Program-made: the position numbers and the translations under genes
Shown here: positions 24,680-33,642 of the stretch, piece by piece
How positions within the stretch are numbered: the stretch's first letter is position 1
Layout of the letters: each line of letters starts with the position of its first letter
DNA from: Oscillospiraceae bacterium
Lineage (GTDB): Bacteria > Bacillota > Clostridia > Oscillospirales > Ruminococcaceae
NCBI GenBank assembly: GCA_024404815.1
Contig: JAKSPL010000010.1
Span: 1 to 62,457 of the forward strand
Length of the DNA stretch: 62,457 nt
Direction: 5' to 3'
Notes under the pieces: model-generated
Told to the model about the DNA's origin: nothing
Databases searched by the model: none
What the model saw: only the letters and a program-made list of their open reading frames with translations

Positions 24680-26214
24680 CCAAAATCCGCAAAGGAAACG
24701 GTCGCTGTCGCAATTTGTTCCCGAAACCGTACATCATGCTCCACAAGCAGCATGGTCGGCTGGTGGTCAAGCAGCAGTTTTTCTATCTGCATCCGCGAAT
24801 ATACGTCGATATAGTTGAGCGGCTCGTCCCAGATATACAGGTGTGCAGGCGTCATCAGACTCGCGGCAAGCAGGACTTTTTTCTTCTGTCCCTCAGAATA
24901 ATCCGCCATGTTTTTCTCAAACTGCGCCCGTTCAAAATCCAGCTGCCGCAGAATCGCACAAAACAGACTGCGGTCAAGATTTCTCGCCTCACAAAATTCA
25001 GGGATCGTGCCGCAAAGCCCTGAAGTATCCTGATTCACATAGGACACAGTCAGTCCCGACGCAATTTCAAACGTCCCCTGTTCATGCAAAATCGCACCGC
25101 TGTCATCCGTCCCGACTGCCTGCAAAATTTTACGTATCAACGTAGATTTTCCGCAGCCATTCGTGCCGTGCAGAGCAATGCGTTCTCCTCTGCTGACCGA
25201 CAGATTCAGCCCTGTAAACACAGGCTTCTCCGCGCCGTCATAGCGCAGGCTGTAATCTCTGACATACAAAAGCGGATTCTTATGGTGGACAAGCTGTGTC
25301 AGCTTGAGATCCGCCGTTTCCTCCAAGTCCTGCAAAAGCCCCTCTTTCTCCTCGATCTCCACACTGATGCGCTTTTCCATCTGTTTGACGCGGCTCTGCA
25401 TTTTCTTCGTCTTTGCGCCGATAAATGAACGGGTGCTGATGCAGCGGTCATGTTCCTTGACGGGATCAAATCCGATTTTCGTGCGCTCGTTTTTATCTGC
25501 CCAGTCAGCCGTCCGCTTTGCCGCCTGCCGCAGTTTTTTGATTTCCTTACGATGTTTTTCGTTCTCTGCCGCAGCAAATTTGTCCTTGTACTGCTTGTTC
25601 TCCCACCAGCTTGAAAAGTTGCCGCTCTGCACCTCGATGGTCTTACGGTTCAGCACAAGCACATGGTCGATACACGCATCCAGCAGGTCGCGGTCGTGCG
25701 ACACCAGCAGAAATCCCTTTTTCGATGCAAGATACTGCTTGACGATCTCGCGTGCCTTGTGGTCAAGATGATTCGTCGGCTCGTCGATCAGCAGAAAGTC
25801 ATTCTCGCCCGAAAACAGCAGTGCCAGCAGGACTTTTGTACGCTCGCCCGGGCTGAGCGTCCGGAACGGGCGGTAGAGAATATCTGCCTCCTCGCCCAGT
25901 TCCGACAGTTCGCAGATGACGCGCCAAAGTTCGCAGTCAGGTTTCAGTTCGTCCAGAAATTCTGCCGCACTCTGCTGCATTTGTGCCTCGGTCAGCGCGT
26001 ACGGGAAATACGCAACGGGCACCGCGTTGTCAATCGTTCCCTGATATGTATATTTTCCGAGCAGAAGCTGTAAAAATGTTGTTTTGCCCTTGCCGTTTCG
26101 TCCGAGAAATCCCAGCTTCCAATCGGTATCGATCGAAAAAGAAACATCCTCGAAAATATGGTCAAAACTTCCCTCATAGTAAAACGTCAGATGCTTGACG
26201 CTGATTTGTGACAT
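24676..26214 (-). CDS. ABC-F ATPase of the antibiotic-resistance (Lsa/Vga-like) type
   Basis: A 512-residue protein with two ATPase domains and no membrane segments. First domain: GRNGKGKTT near residue 40, LSPGERTK, LLIDEPTNHLD. Second: GTNGCGKST near residue 350, YSEGQKKK, YIWDEPLNYID. The last motif and a charged interdomain linker are typical of the Lsa/Vga branch, whose members bind the ribosomal E site and dislodge lincosamides, streptogramins A or pleuromutilins. The ATG at 26214 follows AAGGAGG; a longer frame would start inside the attenuator. Control by the leader (uORF, antiterminator segment, terminator) strongly supports a role in drug response. The actual spectrum cannot be read from sequence. 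Confidence 0.88.
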   Translation of the reverse strand: MSQISVKHLTFYYEGSFDHIFEDVSFSIDTDWKLGFLGRNGKGKTTFLQLLLGKYTYQGTIDNAVPVAYFPYALTEAQMQQSAAEFLDELKPDCELWRVICELSELGEEADILYRPFRTLSPGERTKVLLALLFSGENDFLLIDEPTNHLDHKAREIVKQYLASKKGFLLVSHDRDLLDACIDHVLVLNRKTIEVQSGNFSSWWENKQYKDKFAAAENEKHRKEIKKLRQAAKRTADWADKNERTKIGFDPVKEHDRCISTRSFIGAKTKKMQSRVKQMEKRISVEIEEKEGLLQDLEETADLKLTQLVHHKNPLLYVRDYSLRYDGAEKPVFTGLNLSVSRGERIALHGTNGCGKSTLIRKILQAVGTDDSGAILHEQGTFEIASGLTVSYVNQDTSGLCGTIPEFCEARNLDRSLFCAILRQLDFERAQFEKNMADYSEGQKKKVLLAASLMTPAHLYIWDEPLNYIDVYSRMQIEKLLLDHQPTMLLVEHDVRFREQIATATVSFADFG

Positions 26215-26235
26215 AAGCATTCCTCCTTCAAGGCT

Positions 26236-26273
26236 ATAAAAAATGGAACCGTTTGCTGCCAAACAGTTCCATT
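26236..26273 (-). terminator. Leader terminator (attenuator) of the ABC-F gene
   Basis: Read on the - strand, AATGGAACTGTTTG pairs with CAAACGGTTCCATT (one G-T), 4-base loop, then TTTTTTA. It ends about 20 bases before the ABC-F start codon, so transcripts would stop unless the hairpin is prevented. Confidence 0.85.
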
Positions 26274-26465
26274 ATGTTTCAGTAACCCCGTCAAAAAATG
26301 ACTATCTCACAAAAAAATACAGGCGAAAAGGGGTTATGAAATCATAATCCACTTTTGGCAGCATGAATCGACACTTCGGGCATAGTTCACCCGTCGCACC
26401 TATTCGTTTCATGCAATCAAAAGCAGATTATTTTTTCATCCCGACACCTCTTTCGTCTGATTTCC
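26274..26465 (-). promoter_or_regulatory. Antibiotic-responsive-type attenuator leader with antiterminator segment
   Basis: On the transcript, TGCTGCCAAA (complement of 26354-26363) is perfectly complementary over 10 bases to TTTGGCAGCA in the left arm and loop of the terminator (complement of 26254-26263). A second pairing (26283-26289 with 26330-26336, TAACCCC/GGGGTTA) lies between. The leader starts with a three-codon ORF. This arrangement matches ribosome-mediated attenuation known for other ABC-F resistance genes. Confidence 0.75.
26428..26439 (-). CDS. Leader mini-ORF MKK upstream of the ABC-F gene
   Basis: ATG AAA AAA TAA, preceded by GAGGTG about 5 bases upstream and about 30 bases after the predicted transcription start. 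A drug-stalled ribosome here would mask leader RNA and change the folding downstream. Confidence 0.65.
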   Translation of the reverse strand: MKK

Positions 26466-26470
26466 CATAC

Positions 26471-26499
26471 AGTATAGCACAGTTTTTCGGATTTGTCAA
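26471..26499 (-). promoter_or_regulatory. Sigma-A promoter of the ABC-F leader
   Basis: On the - strand TTGACA (26494-26499), 17 bases, TATACT (26471-26476). The transcript would begin about 250 bases before the gene. Confidence 0.85.
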
Positions 26500-26676
26500 G
26501 CAGTCAGCAAATCGTTCCTTATATGAGATTAAATAATATAAGTACAACTTAAAACAAATGTCTGTACATCTTTTTTCTCGTCAATACAACTGTTGAAAGC
26601 AAATTGTTGTTTTGCACATAAAATAATGGCTGAGTTATACAATCTGACGATTTTCCTTGAAGTATTACGAAATGTA

Positions 26677-26705
26677 TTGACATCTGCATTTTGTTTGTGT
26701 AAAAT
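26677..26705 (+). promoter_or_regulatory. Sigma-A promoter of the sugar transporter operon
   Basis: TTGACA (26677-26682), 17 bases, TAAAAT (26700-26705). The start site would fall in the palindrome just downstream. Confidence 0.85.
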
Positions 26706-26710
26706 AGCTT

Positions 26711-26739
26711 TTATAAAGCGTATATTATACGCTTTATAA
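26711..26739. promoter_or_regulatory. 29-bp perfect palindrome, probable operator of the sugar transporter operon
   Basis: TTATAAAGCGTATA (26711-26724), a single central T, then TATACGCTTTATAA (26726-26739), without mismatch. It begins 5 bases after the -10 box, so a bound repressor would block the start site. Size and symmetry suit a dimeric repressor such as a LacI- or GntR-type protein. The regulator is not in the window. Confidence 0.75.
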
Positions 26740-26776
26740 CTGAAATGAACAGCATTATGTTAGGAGGAAAATCTAA

Positions 26777-27925
26777 ATGAAAAAAATTCTCACATCTGTC
26801 CTCGCACTCGCTATGGGCGTATCCCTCGTTGGCTGCGGCGAAACGACAGACAACTCGTCCGCATCTTCTTCCGGCAGCAAGAGCGACAAAACCGTTGGTA
26901 TCGCAATGCCGACCAAGTCCCTCGAACGCTGGAACCGTGACGGCGAATACCTGAAAAATCAGTTCGAAGCAGCCGGCTACAAGGTTGAGCTGAAATACTC
27001 CGACAACGATACCACCCAGCAGAACAACGACATTCAGGGCATGATCGCTGACGGCGTCAACCTGCTGATGATCGCTGCAATCGACGGCAGCACCCTCTCC
27101 CAGACGCTGGACGAAGCAAAGGCTGCAAATATCCCCGTTATCGCTTATGACCGTCTGATCATGAACACCGATGCAGTTTCTTACTACGTTTCCTTCGATA
27201 ACTACACCGTTGGTAAGCTGCAGGGCGAATTCGTCCGCGACCAGCTCGGCCTCGACAATGCAGCTGGTCCGTTCAACATCGAATTCACCGCAGGCGACCC
27301 TGCCGACAACAACGCAGGCTACTTCTTCAACGGCGCATATGAAGCACTCCAGTCTTACATCGATGCAGGCAAGCTCGTCATTCCGTCCGGCAAGAAGGAA
27401 TTCGAACAGGTCGCTACTCCGAGCTGGTCTACCGACACTGCACTCGAAAATATGCAGAACACTCTCGCTTCCTACTACTCTGACGGCACCGTTCTTGACG
27501 TTGCACTCTGCTCCAACGACTCCACCGCTCTGGGCGTTGCTCAGGCGATCACCTCTGACTATGCAGGCTCCAACGCTCCGATCGTTACCGGTCAGGACGG
27601 CGACATTGCAAACCTCAAGAACATCGTTGACGGCATCCAGACCATGACCGTCTACAAGAATGTCAGCGACGAAGCAAGCGTTACCCTCGAAGTTTCCAAG
27701 GCGATCCTCGCAGGCAATACCCCTGATGCAAACCTGCTTTCTTCCCTCTCCGCAGAAGCTTCCTTTGATACCGAATCCTACAACAACGGCGTAAAGAACG
27801 TTCCTTCCTACCTGCTCGTTCCGTATGTCATCACCAAGGATAGCCTCCAGAAGCTGGTTGACACCGGTCTGTATCAGTGGGACAGCGACAACAAGTACCT
27901 CGAATCCACCGCATCTACCACCTGA
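26777..27925 (+). CDS. chvE: Sugar-binding lipoprotein of a multiple-monosaccharide ABC importer (ChvE-like)
   Basis: A 382-residue extracellular lipoprotein. Signal peptide with lipobox LVGC at residue about 20, a Ser/Asp linker, then a periplasmic-binding-protein type I fold from VGIAMPTKSLERWNRDG, with SGKKEF, TGQDGD and NIPVIAYDRLI segments typical of the ChvE family, which binds glucose, galactose, xylose or arabinose. Codon use is strongly biased to a small set (GAA, AAG, CTC, GTT), as expected for high expression. A terminator after it separates it from the ATPase gene, which would keep the binding protein in excess. Exact ligand unknown. Confidence 0.9.
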   Translation: MKKILTSVLALAMGVSLVGCGETTDNSSASSSGSKSDKTVGIAMPTKSLERWNRDGEYLKNQFEAAGYKVELKYSDNDTTQQNNDIQGMIADGVNLLMIAAIDGSTLSQTLDEAKAANIPVIAYDRLIMNTDAVSYYVSFDNYTVGKLQGEFVRDQLGLDNAAGPFNIEFTAGDPADNNAGYFFNGAYEALQSYIDAGKLVIPSGKKEFEQVATPSWSTDTALENMQNTLASYYSDGTVLDVALCSNDSTALGVAQAITSDYAGSNAPIVTGQDGDIANLKNIVDGIQTMTVYKNVSDEASVTLEVSKAILAGNTPDANLLSSLSAEASFDTESYNNGVKNVPSYLLVPYVITKDSLQKLVDTGLYQWDSDNKYLESTASTT

Positions 27926-27951
27926 TTGCTTATTCGAAAACCAATGAGAAT

Positions 27952-27981
27952 GAGAGGGCGGGCTCTGCCCGCTCTCTTTTC
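27952..27981 (+). terminator. Intercistronic terminator after the binding-protein gene
   Basis: Arms GAGAGGGCGGG and CCCGCTCTC with one bulged G, followed by TTTT. Partial readthrough would feed the permease genes. Confidence 0.75.
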
Positions 27982-28068
27982 TATATCTGAATCTGAAAAC
28001 AATCCTTTCTGCCGATTGGCAGAGGGCTTTATAGAACAAATACTGACCGAATGCAGGGAGGGATCTAT

Positions 28069-29610
28069 TTGACGGATTTCATTCTGGAAATGAAAAACAT
28101 CACCAAGGAATTTCCGAGCGTCAAAGCACTCGACCAAGTCAATCTGCAAGTCAAGCGCGGCGAGATCCATGCGCTTGTCGGCGAAAACGGCGCAGGAAAA
28201 TCCACGCTGATGAATGTCCTCAGCGGCATTTATCCCTATGGCACCTATACGGGCGACATCGTTTACAACGGAGAACTCTGTCAGTTCAAAACGCTCCACG
28301 ACAGCGAATCGAACGGCATTGTCATTATCCATCAGGAACTCGCGCTGATTCCTGAGCTTTCCATCGGCGAGAATATGTTTCTCGGCAACGAACGAAAAGG
28401 AAAATTCGGCATCGACTGGGACCGCACCTACCACGAGGCAGAAGCCCATATGCGGCAGGTCGGCCTAAAAGAAGATGCCACCACACTCATCAAGGATATC
28501 GGTACGGGCAAGCAGCAGCTTGTGGAAATCGCCAAGGCACTCAGCAAGAACGTCAAGCTGCTGATTCTTGACGAACCGACCTCTTCCCTCAACGAAGAAG
28601 ATTCCAGAATGCTGCTCGACCTGCTCCTGAGTTTCAAAAAAGAAAGCGGTATGACCTCCATCATCATTTCGCATAAGCTCAACGAGATCGCATATGTCGC
28701 AGACAAGATCACCGTTCTGCGTGACGGTACGACCATCGAAACCATCGACAATTCCGAGCACAATATCGACGAAGCAAGAATCATTCGCGGCATGGTCGGC
28801 AGAGAACTGAGCGACCGCTACCCTGAACGTGAACACAATGTCAGCGACAAAGTCGGCATGGAAGTCAAAAACTGGACCGTACACCATCCGCTCTACCCTG
28901 AGCGCAAGGTCGTCAACGATGTGTCGTTCCATGTCAACCGCGGTGAGATCGTCGGATTTTCGGGCTTGCAGGGCGCAGGCAGAACCGAACTTGCCATGTC
29001 AATCTTCGGACACTCCTACGGTACCGACATCAGCGGTGCGCTGTTCATTGACGGACAGCAGAAAGAACTCAAAACCGTCCGCTCCGCCATTGAAGCAGGG
29101 CTTGCCTATGTCACAGAGGACAGAAAGGGCAATGGCCTGATCCTGACGGAGAGCATCGCAAAGAACAATACGATGGCGCGTCTTGAAAAAGTCTGTCACC
29201 GCGGCATCATTGATGTTGACAAGGAAAACGCCGTCGCAGAGGAATACAAAGAACGGCTTTCCACCAAAACACCGACTGTACAGCAGAATGTCGGCAACCT
29301 TTCAGGCGGCAATCAGCAGAAAGTCCTGCTCTCCAAGTGGATGTTTGCCGATCCTGAGGTCCTGATCCTCGATGAACCAACACGCGGTATCGACGTTGGT
29401 GCAAAATACGAGATCTACTGCATCATGAATGACCTTGTGGCACAGGGCAAATCGGTCATTATGATCTCCTCTGAAATGCCTGAACTGCTCGGTATGTGCG
29501 ACCGCATCTACGTCATGAACGAGGGCAATATGGTCGCAGAGATGCCTGCGGCAGAGGCAACACAGGAAAAGATTATGGCCGCCATCCTCCAATCCGACAA
29601 AAATAAGTGA
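28069..29610 (+). CDS. mmsA: Multiple-monosaccharide ABC transporter ATP-binding protein (GguA/MmsA-like)
   Basis: A 513-residue protein with two ATPase domains. First: GENGAGKST, a signature region around [23 protein letters not shown]. Second: [10 protein letters not shown] in place of a full Walker [23 protein letters not shown]. The degenerate second site is normal for sugar importers of this class. Start: GGGAGGG is 6 bases before the TTG at 28069, whereas the in-frame ATG at 28051 lies upstream of that ribosome site, so TTG is chosen. It powers sugar uptake with the adjacent permease and binding protein. Confidence 0.92.
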   Translation: MTDFILEMKNITKEFPSVKALDQVNLQVKRGEIHALVGENGAGKSTLMNVLSGIYPYGTYTGDIVYNGELCQFKTLHDSESNGIVIIHQELALIPELSIGENMFLGNERKGKFGIDWDRTYHEAEAHMRQVGLKEDATTLIKDIGTGKQQLVEIAKALSKNVKLLILDEPTSSLNEEDSRMLLDLLLSFKKESGMTSIIISHKLNEIAYVADKITVLRDGTTIETIDNSEHNIDEARIIRGMVGRELSDRYPEREHNVSDKVGMEVKNWTVHHPLYPERKVVNDVSFHVNRGEIVGFSGLQGAGRTELAMSIFGHSYGTDISGALFIDGQQKELKTVRSAIEAGLAYVTEDRKGNGLILTESIAKNNTMARLEKVCHRGIIDVDKENAVAEEYKERLSTKTPTVQQNVGNLSGGNQQKVLLSKWMFADPEVLILDEPTRGIDVGAKYEIYCIMNDLVAQGKSVIMISSEMPELLGMCDRIYVMNEGNMVAEMPAAEATQEKIMAAILQSDKNK

Positions 29611-29621
29611 GGGAATGCAAT

Positions 29622-30794
29622 ATGAGCATATTAAAAGAAAGTTTGAAATTCATCAAGAAATACTCCATGGTCATTGCGCTGGCTGTGGTATTTCTCCTCT
29701 TTGCCATTCTGACGGGCGGTCGTCTGCTGTATCCGCAGAACCTCTCGAACCTGCTGCTCCAGAATGCCTACGTTCTGGTCATGGCCTGCGGTATGCTGCT
29801 GTGTATTCTCACAGGCGGCAACATCGACCTCTCGGTCGGCTCGACTGTCTGTCTGATCGGTGCGATCGCTGCACAGATGCTCGCAGGCACAAGTCTGCAT
29901 CCAGTCCTCATCATTCTCATCTGCCTGCTTCTGTCGGGCATTATCGGTGTGTGGCAGGGCTTCTGGATCGGTAATATCCACATTCCGCCGTTCATCTGTA
30001 CGCTTGCAGGTATGTTCCTGTTCCGCGGTCTGGGACGTGCGATTCTGGATTCCAAAACCGTTGCGATCAGCAACAAGACCTTCCTGAACATCTTCGCATC
30101 CTACATCAATGTCCCGGGTCTGGACGGCGAGGTCAAATGGTCTGCGTTTATTGTCGGCATCATCATTTCTGTATTCCTGATCGTCAACACCATCCGCAGC
30201 CGCGCAAACAAGGCAAAGAAAGGTTACAAGCAGGCTTCTGCCGTTTCGGAATTCGGTAAAATGGCAGTCATTGACGCGCTGATCCTTTACTACACATGGA
30301 AACTTTCGCATTACAAGGGCATTCCCGTCATGGCACTCTGGGTACTGGCAATCGTGTTCCTGTATGCGTTCATCACCTCGAAAACCGCATTCGGCAGATA
30401 CTTCTATGCAGTCGGCGGCAACGAAAAAGCAACCAAACTCTCCGGCATCAACACAGAACGTGTCTACTTCCTCGCATACACCTCGATGTCGCTGCTGGCA
30501 GGTCTTTCCGGTCTGCTGATGGCAGCGCGTATCGGCTCGGTCAACGGCGATACGGGTAACTCCTTCGAAATGGATGCGATCGGTTCCTGCTTCATCGGCG
30601 GTGCATCGGCATACGGTGGAAGCGGTACTGTCCCCGGCATTATGGTCGGTGCCATTCTGCTCGGCGTTATCAACCAGGGTATGTCTATCATCGGTCTGAA
30701 CAACAACTGGCAGTATGTTGTCAAGGGTGCTGTTCTGCTGATTGCCGTTATTTTCGACGTTGTATCCAACCATAAGACAGGCAAGGCAGGCTGA
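29622..30794 (+). CDS. mmsB: Multiple-monosaccharide ABC transporter permease (GguB/MmsB-like)
   Basis: A 390-residue inner-membrane permease with about 10 hydrophobic segments. LCILTGGNIDLSVGS and the GGNEKATKLSGIN loop, which contacts the ATPase, are hallmarks of the AraH/RbsC/GguB class. ATG 29622 has GAGGG at correct spacing and is preferred over the upstream in-frame ATG. It begins 11 bases after the ATPase stop. Confidence 0.92.
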   Translation: MSILKESLKFIKKYSMVIALAVVFLLFAILTGGRLLYPQNLSNLLLQNAYVLVMACGMLLCILTGGNIDLSVGSTVCLIGAIAAQMLAGTSLHPVLIILICLLLSGIIGVWQGFWIGNIHIPPFICTLAGMFLFRGLGRAILDSKTVAISNKTFLNIFASYINVPGLDGEVKWSAFIVGIIISVFLIVNTIRSRANKAKKGYKQASAVSEFGKMAVIDALILYYTWKLSHYKGIPVMALWVLAIVFLYAFITSKTAFGRYFYAVGGNEKATKLSGINTERVYFLAYTSMSLLAGLSGLLMAARIGSVNGDTGNSFEMDAIGSCFIGGASAYGGSGTVPGIMVGAILLGVINQGMSIIGLNNNWQYVVKGAVLLIAVIFDVVSNHKTGKAG

Positions 30795-30797
30795 TCC

Positions 30798-31538
30798 ATG
30801 CAGACTCCCGCATACGATGCACAAAAACGAACGAAGGCAAATACTTCTGCTCTGCTCCGATTGCTGGTTGCAGGCTATCTCGGTTACTTGGGCGGGAAAA
30901 TCGCGCTGACGGAAAGCGACGATATGTCTGTGACAGTCCGATACCTGCTGGGCGGATTTTTCGTGCTGGCTGCTGTCGGTTTCTGTGTCTACATCTGGAT
31001 TCGCTGGCAGTCGGACATAAAAAACGCCGTTCTGACGGATACAGAAGAACCGTCTGACAGCGCGGATACCCCCTCAGAGGATGTCCCGACAGCCGAAACA
31101 GATACTGCTGCGCTGGAAAACATACAGGCACTCTATGAAGCGTATATCGCCAAAGCAGAAGAATGCGAACGAAACCGCAAACCTGCGGACGGTCTGCTGG
31201 GATTCGGCAAGAAAGCCGCAGACGACCCGTGTCATGACCACTTTGCTGATGATTTAGAGGCTGCGCTCAAACAGCTTGCAGAACAATCCCCTGCATCTAT
31301 CACCGTATGTTCTGTACTGGAATACATCTACAAAATGCCGCTGACACATCAGGAACCTGCGAGCGTCCGCTGGATGCTGGAAGCAGTACAAGGGCTGACA
31401 AAGGAACTGATCGGCAGTCTGAATACCGCAGATGCCGCAAAGCTTGCAGAACAGTATGATGCGGATTATCCGCGCCGTACTCGTCTGCCCGTGCAGAATC
31501 AGCTCTATGATATTCTGCACAAACAGGCAAAACAATAA
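30798..31538 (+). CDS. Membrane protein encoded with the sugar transporter, unknown function
   Basis: A 246-residue protein starting 3 bases after the permease stop, so it is the last gene of the transporter operon. Two membrane helices (about 22-38 and 48-68), an acidic Thr/Ser-rich linker, then a cytoplasmic or extracellular helical domain. No family recognised and no sugar-enzyme motif. A terminator follows. Confidence 0.6.
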   Translation: MQTPAYDAQKRTKANTSALLRLLVAGYLGYLGGKIALTESDDMSVTVRYLLGGFFVLAAVGFCVYIWIRWQSDIKNAVLTDTEEPSDSADTPSEDVPTAETDTAALENIQALYEAYIAKAEECERNRKPADGLLGFGKKAADDPCHDHFADDLEAALKQLAEQSPASITVCSVLEYIYKMPLTHQEPASVRWMLEAVQGLTKELIGSLNTADAAKLAEQYDADYPRRTRLPVQNQLYDILHKQAKQ

Positions 31539-31542
31539 TCAG

Positions 31543-31576
31543 AAAAACCGAACGGCAGGCAGTCGTTCGGTTTTTT
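31543..31576 (+). terminator. Terminator of the sugar transporter operon
   Basis: Arms AAACCGAACG and CGTTCGGTTT, 9-base loop, then a run of T. Confidence 0.9.
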
Positions 31577-31596
31577 GCAAAGAAAGGAGCAGAGAA

Positions 31597-32199
31597 ATGC
31601 TCGAAGAATTTTTAGAGGATGCCCTTGACGGTGACAACGAGATCAAAGAGGTCACCATTCAGAATGAGGAAATCTGCGATGCCGACTGCACAGGCATCAG
31701 CTTTGATCATGTGCGGTTTCTGGGCTGTACCTTTTCGGAGTGCGCGTTCAGCCGCACAAGCTTCTACGACTGCAATATGGAGGGTTGCGACCTCTCCAAC
31801 TGCAATTTCTCCGACAGCTACTGGAAAGACTGCCTGCTCGAAAAATCCAAGCTTGCAGGCGCGGATTTTTCAAACAGCGTCCTCAAAAACACGGTACTGG
31901 ACAGCTGTATTCTCCCCTACGTCAATTTCACAGATGCCAAACTGGAAACGATCTCCCTGCGCCATTGCAGCTGCAAATCTGCGAATTTTCTGCAAACCGC
32001 ACTCAAAAAGCCGAACTTTTCCGATACCGATTTCAGCGGCACGGAATTCTTTCGGACACCGCTTGCAGGCATCGACTTTACTTCCTGTACCATCAGCGGC
32101 ATCCTCGTATCTGACCGTTTTTCCGAGCTGAAATGCATGAAAGTATCACCCTTTCAGGCAATGGAACTCGCACAGCTGCTCGGCATCAAAATCGTGTAA
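31597..32199 (+). CDS. Pentapeptide-repeat protein
   Basis: A 200-residue protein. From residue about 30 to 170 it is built from pentapeptide units of the form A(D/N)FxxC/S (CDLSNCNFSDSYW, GADFSNSVLKNTVLDSC), which form a right-handed quadrilateral beta-helix. Many units carry Cys. ATG 31597 follows AAAGGAG; the long in-frame extension upstream runs through the terminator. Some such proteins mimic DNA and protect gyrase (Qnr type), but most have unknown roles, and length alone does not decide. No promoter was found in the 20 bases after the terminator, so it depends on readthrough or a promoter inside the preceding gene. Confidence 0.8.
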   Translation: MLEEFLEDALDGDNEIKEVTIQNEEICDADCTGISFDHVRFLGCTFSECAFSRTSFYDCNMEGCDLSNCNFSDSYWKDCLLEKSKLAGADFSNSVLKNTVLDSCILPYVNFTDAKLETISLRHCSCKSANFLQTALKKPNFSDTDFSGTEFFRTPLAGIDFTSCTISGILVSDRFSELKCMKVSPFQAMELAQLLGIKIV

Positions 32200-32351
32200 A
32201 ACGGGAATAAGAATGTTTGTTACGCAGATACTTGTATTTCACTTGTTTTTCGCTATTTTGTTGCAATTTCAAATTAGTATGGATTCAGAAGAAATCAAGA
32301 GATATCCGAAGAATTCCATTGAAATTTTACAGTATCCATTCTTCATCTGAC

Positions 32352-32380
32352 TTGCAGTTTTTGACAACAAATGCTATAAT
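32352..32380 (+). promoter_or_regulatory. Extended -10 promoter
   Basis: TTGCAG (32352-32357), 17 bases, TATAAT (32375-32380), with TG one base upstream of the -10 box (extended -10). It drives the TPM-like gene. Confidence 0.7.
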
Positions 32381-32451
32381 GTTCCTGTAATCCGCACAGG
32401 ATTTACAATATTATATACATCCAACACTACAATCAGAAAGAAGGTTTTCGT

Positions 32452-33597
32452 ATGCCTCATTCTTCAGGCGGCGGTTCTCATGGCGGCGGAAGTCATGGCG
32501 GTCACGGCGGCGGCGGCGGCGGCTCCTCACGTCATATCAGCCATGTTCGTTTTCCAAACTCTGTCCGTTACCGTTACTATCACAAAGGCGAAGAACGATT
32601 TTTCTATTCTGAACCGAACTTTAAACCCTGGTCCCCTGCCAATCTGCTTCTCATTCTGTTTTATCTGCCATTTTTCTTTGCCGGTGGTTTTATCATTAAA
32701 GACGGCTTCAAAAAATCTTTTCCGAAAGACATTGACATCAATACACAGATCATGGATGAAGCCAATATTTTGGAATCAACATACACGCTTTCTAAGGCAA
32801 TGGATGCATTTGGTGAGAAAACAGGTATCTCCCCTGCTTTTCTGACCATCAACGAAAGCGAATGGGCAGGACAATACGATACTTTGGAAAGCTACGCATA
32901 CAACCGCTATCTCACAGAATTCCCGGACGAAATGCACTGGCTGATCGTATATTCCGTGCCGACCGATGGTATAAACTGGAGTTGGGAAGGTATGCAGGGC
33001 AATGATACCGATCCGATCCTGACCACAGAGATTACCGACAAATTCAATTCCGATTTGCAGTCCATGCTGGAAAACAATAACTATACGGTCGAATCTGCTG
33101 TATCATCGGCATTCAGTCACATTTCAGAAATTGTGAAAAAACCGAGTTTGCTCTCACAGATACTGCCCGGTTTCTTCTTTATCGGATTCTCCTGCTTCCA
33201 TGCCTTTTTCATGATGGGCTTATATCGGATCAAATATCGGCATTGCGAACCGGCACCCGAAGAACCCCAAAGTTTCGGCTACAATGATACACCAAACCGC
33301 AGTACAAGCACGATACCCGAATACGTGTCACAGCAATCCAATCCGAATTTCAATAAACAACCTGCACAACCGTCCTACCAGAATCCTTTCGAACAGCCTG
33401 CGCAGACAGATGATGAACCCGAAATGGAATCTATTGACTTGTTCAGTTCGTCCGCAAATTCACTTTCAGAACCATCCATGCCAACAGAACCGACCATTGC
33501 ACAAGCGACTGTCACCTGTCGGTACTGCGGCACGTCCTATGAATCCTATCACAACCAATGTCCGAACTGCGGCGTTGCAACCACATACAATACCTAA
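32452..33597 (+). CDS. TPM-like membrane protein with His/Gly-rich N-terminus and C-terminal zinc ribbon
   Basis: A 381-residue protein. The first 28 residues are almost only Gly, Ser and His (a possible metal-binding tail). A membrane helix (about 65-82) follows. Residues about 95-225 have the layout of a TPM domain (EANILESTYTLSKAMDAFGE, AYNRYLTEF, WLIVYSVP). A second membrane helix lies at about 240-260, then a disordered Gln/Pro/Asn linker and a zinc ribbon (CRYCGTSYESYHNQCPNC). TPM domains occur in membrane proteins linked to stress and photosystem repair, some with phosphatase activity. The cytoplasmic ribbon suggests coupling across the membrane. Confidence 0.6.
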   Translation: MPHSSGGGSHGGGSHGGHGGGGGGSSRHISHVRFPNSVRYRYYHKGEERFFYSEPNFKPWSPANLLLILFYLPFFFAGGFIIKDGFKKSFPKDIDINTQIMDEANILESTYTLSKAMDAFGEKTGISPAFLTINESEWAGQYDTLESYAYNRYLTEFPDEMHWLIVYSVPTDGINWSWEGMQGNDTDPILTTEITDKFNSDLQSMLENNNYTVESAVSSAFSHISEIVKKPSLLSQILPGFFFIGFSCFHAFFMMGLYRIKYRHCEPAPEEPQSFGYNDTPNRSTSTIPEYVSQQSNPNFNKQPAQPSYQNPFEQPAQTDDEPEMESIDLFSSSANSLSEPSMPTEPTIAQATVTCRYCGTSYESYHNQCPNCGVATTYNT

Positions 33598-33598
33598 A

Positions 33599-33640
33599 AC
33601 AAACCCCTCTGCCATTTCTGTGACAGAGGGGTTTGGGTAT
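33599..33640. terminator. Bidirectional terminator between convergent genes
   Basis: Perfect arms AAACCCCTCTG (33601-33611) and CAGAGGGGTTT (33624-33634). It serves the TPM-like gene and the leftward GNAT operon. Confidence 0.8.
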
Positions 33641-33642
33641 CA

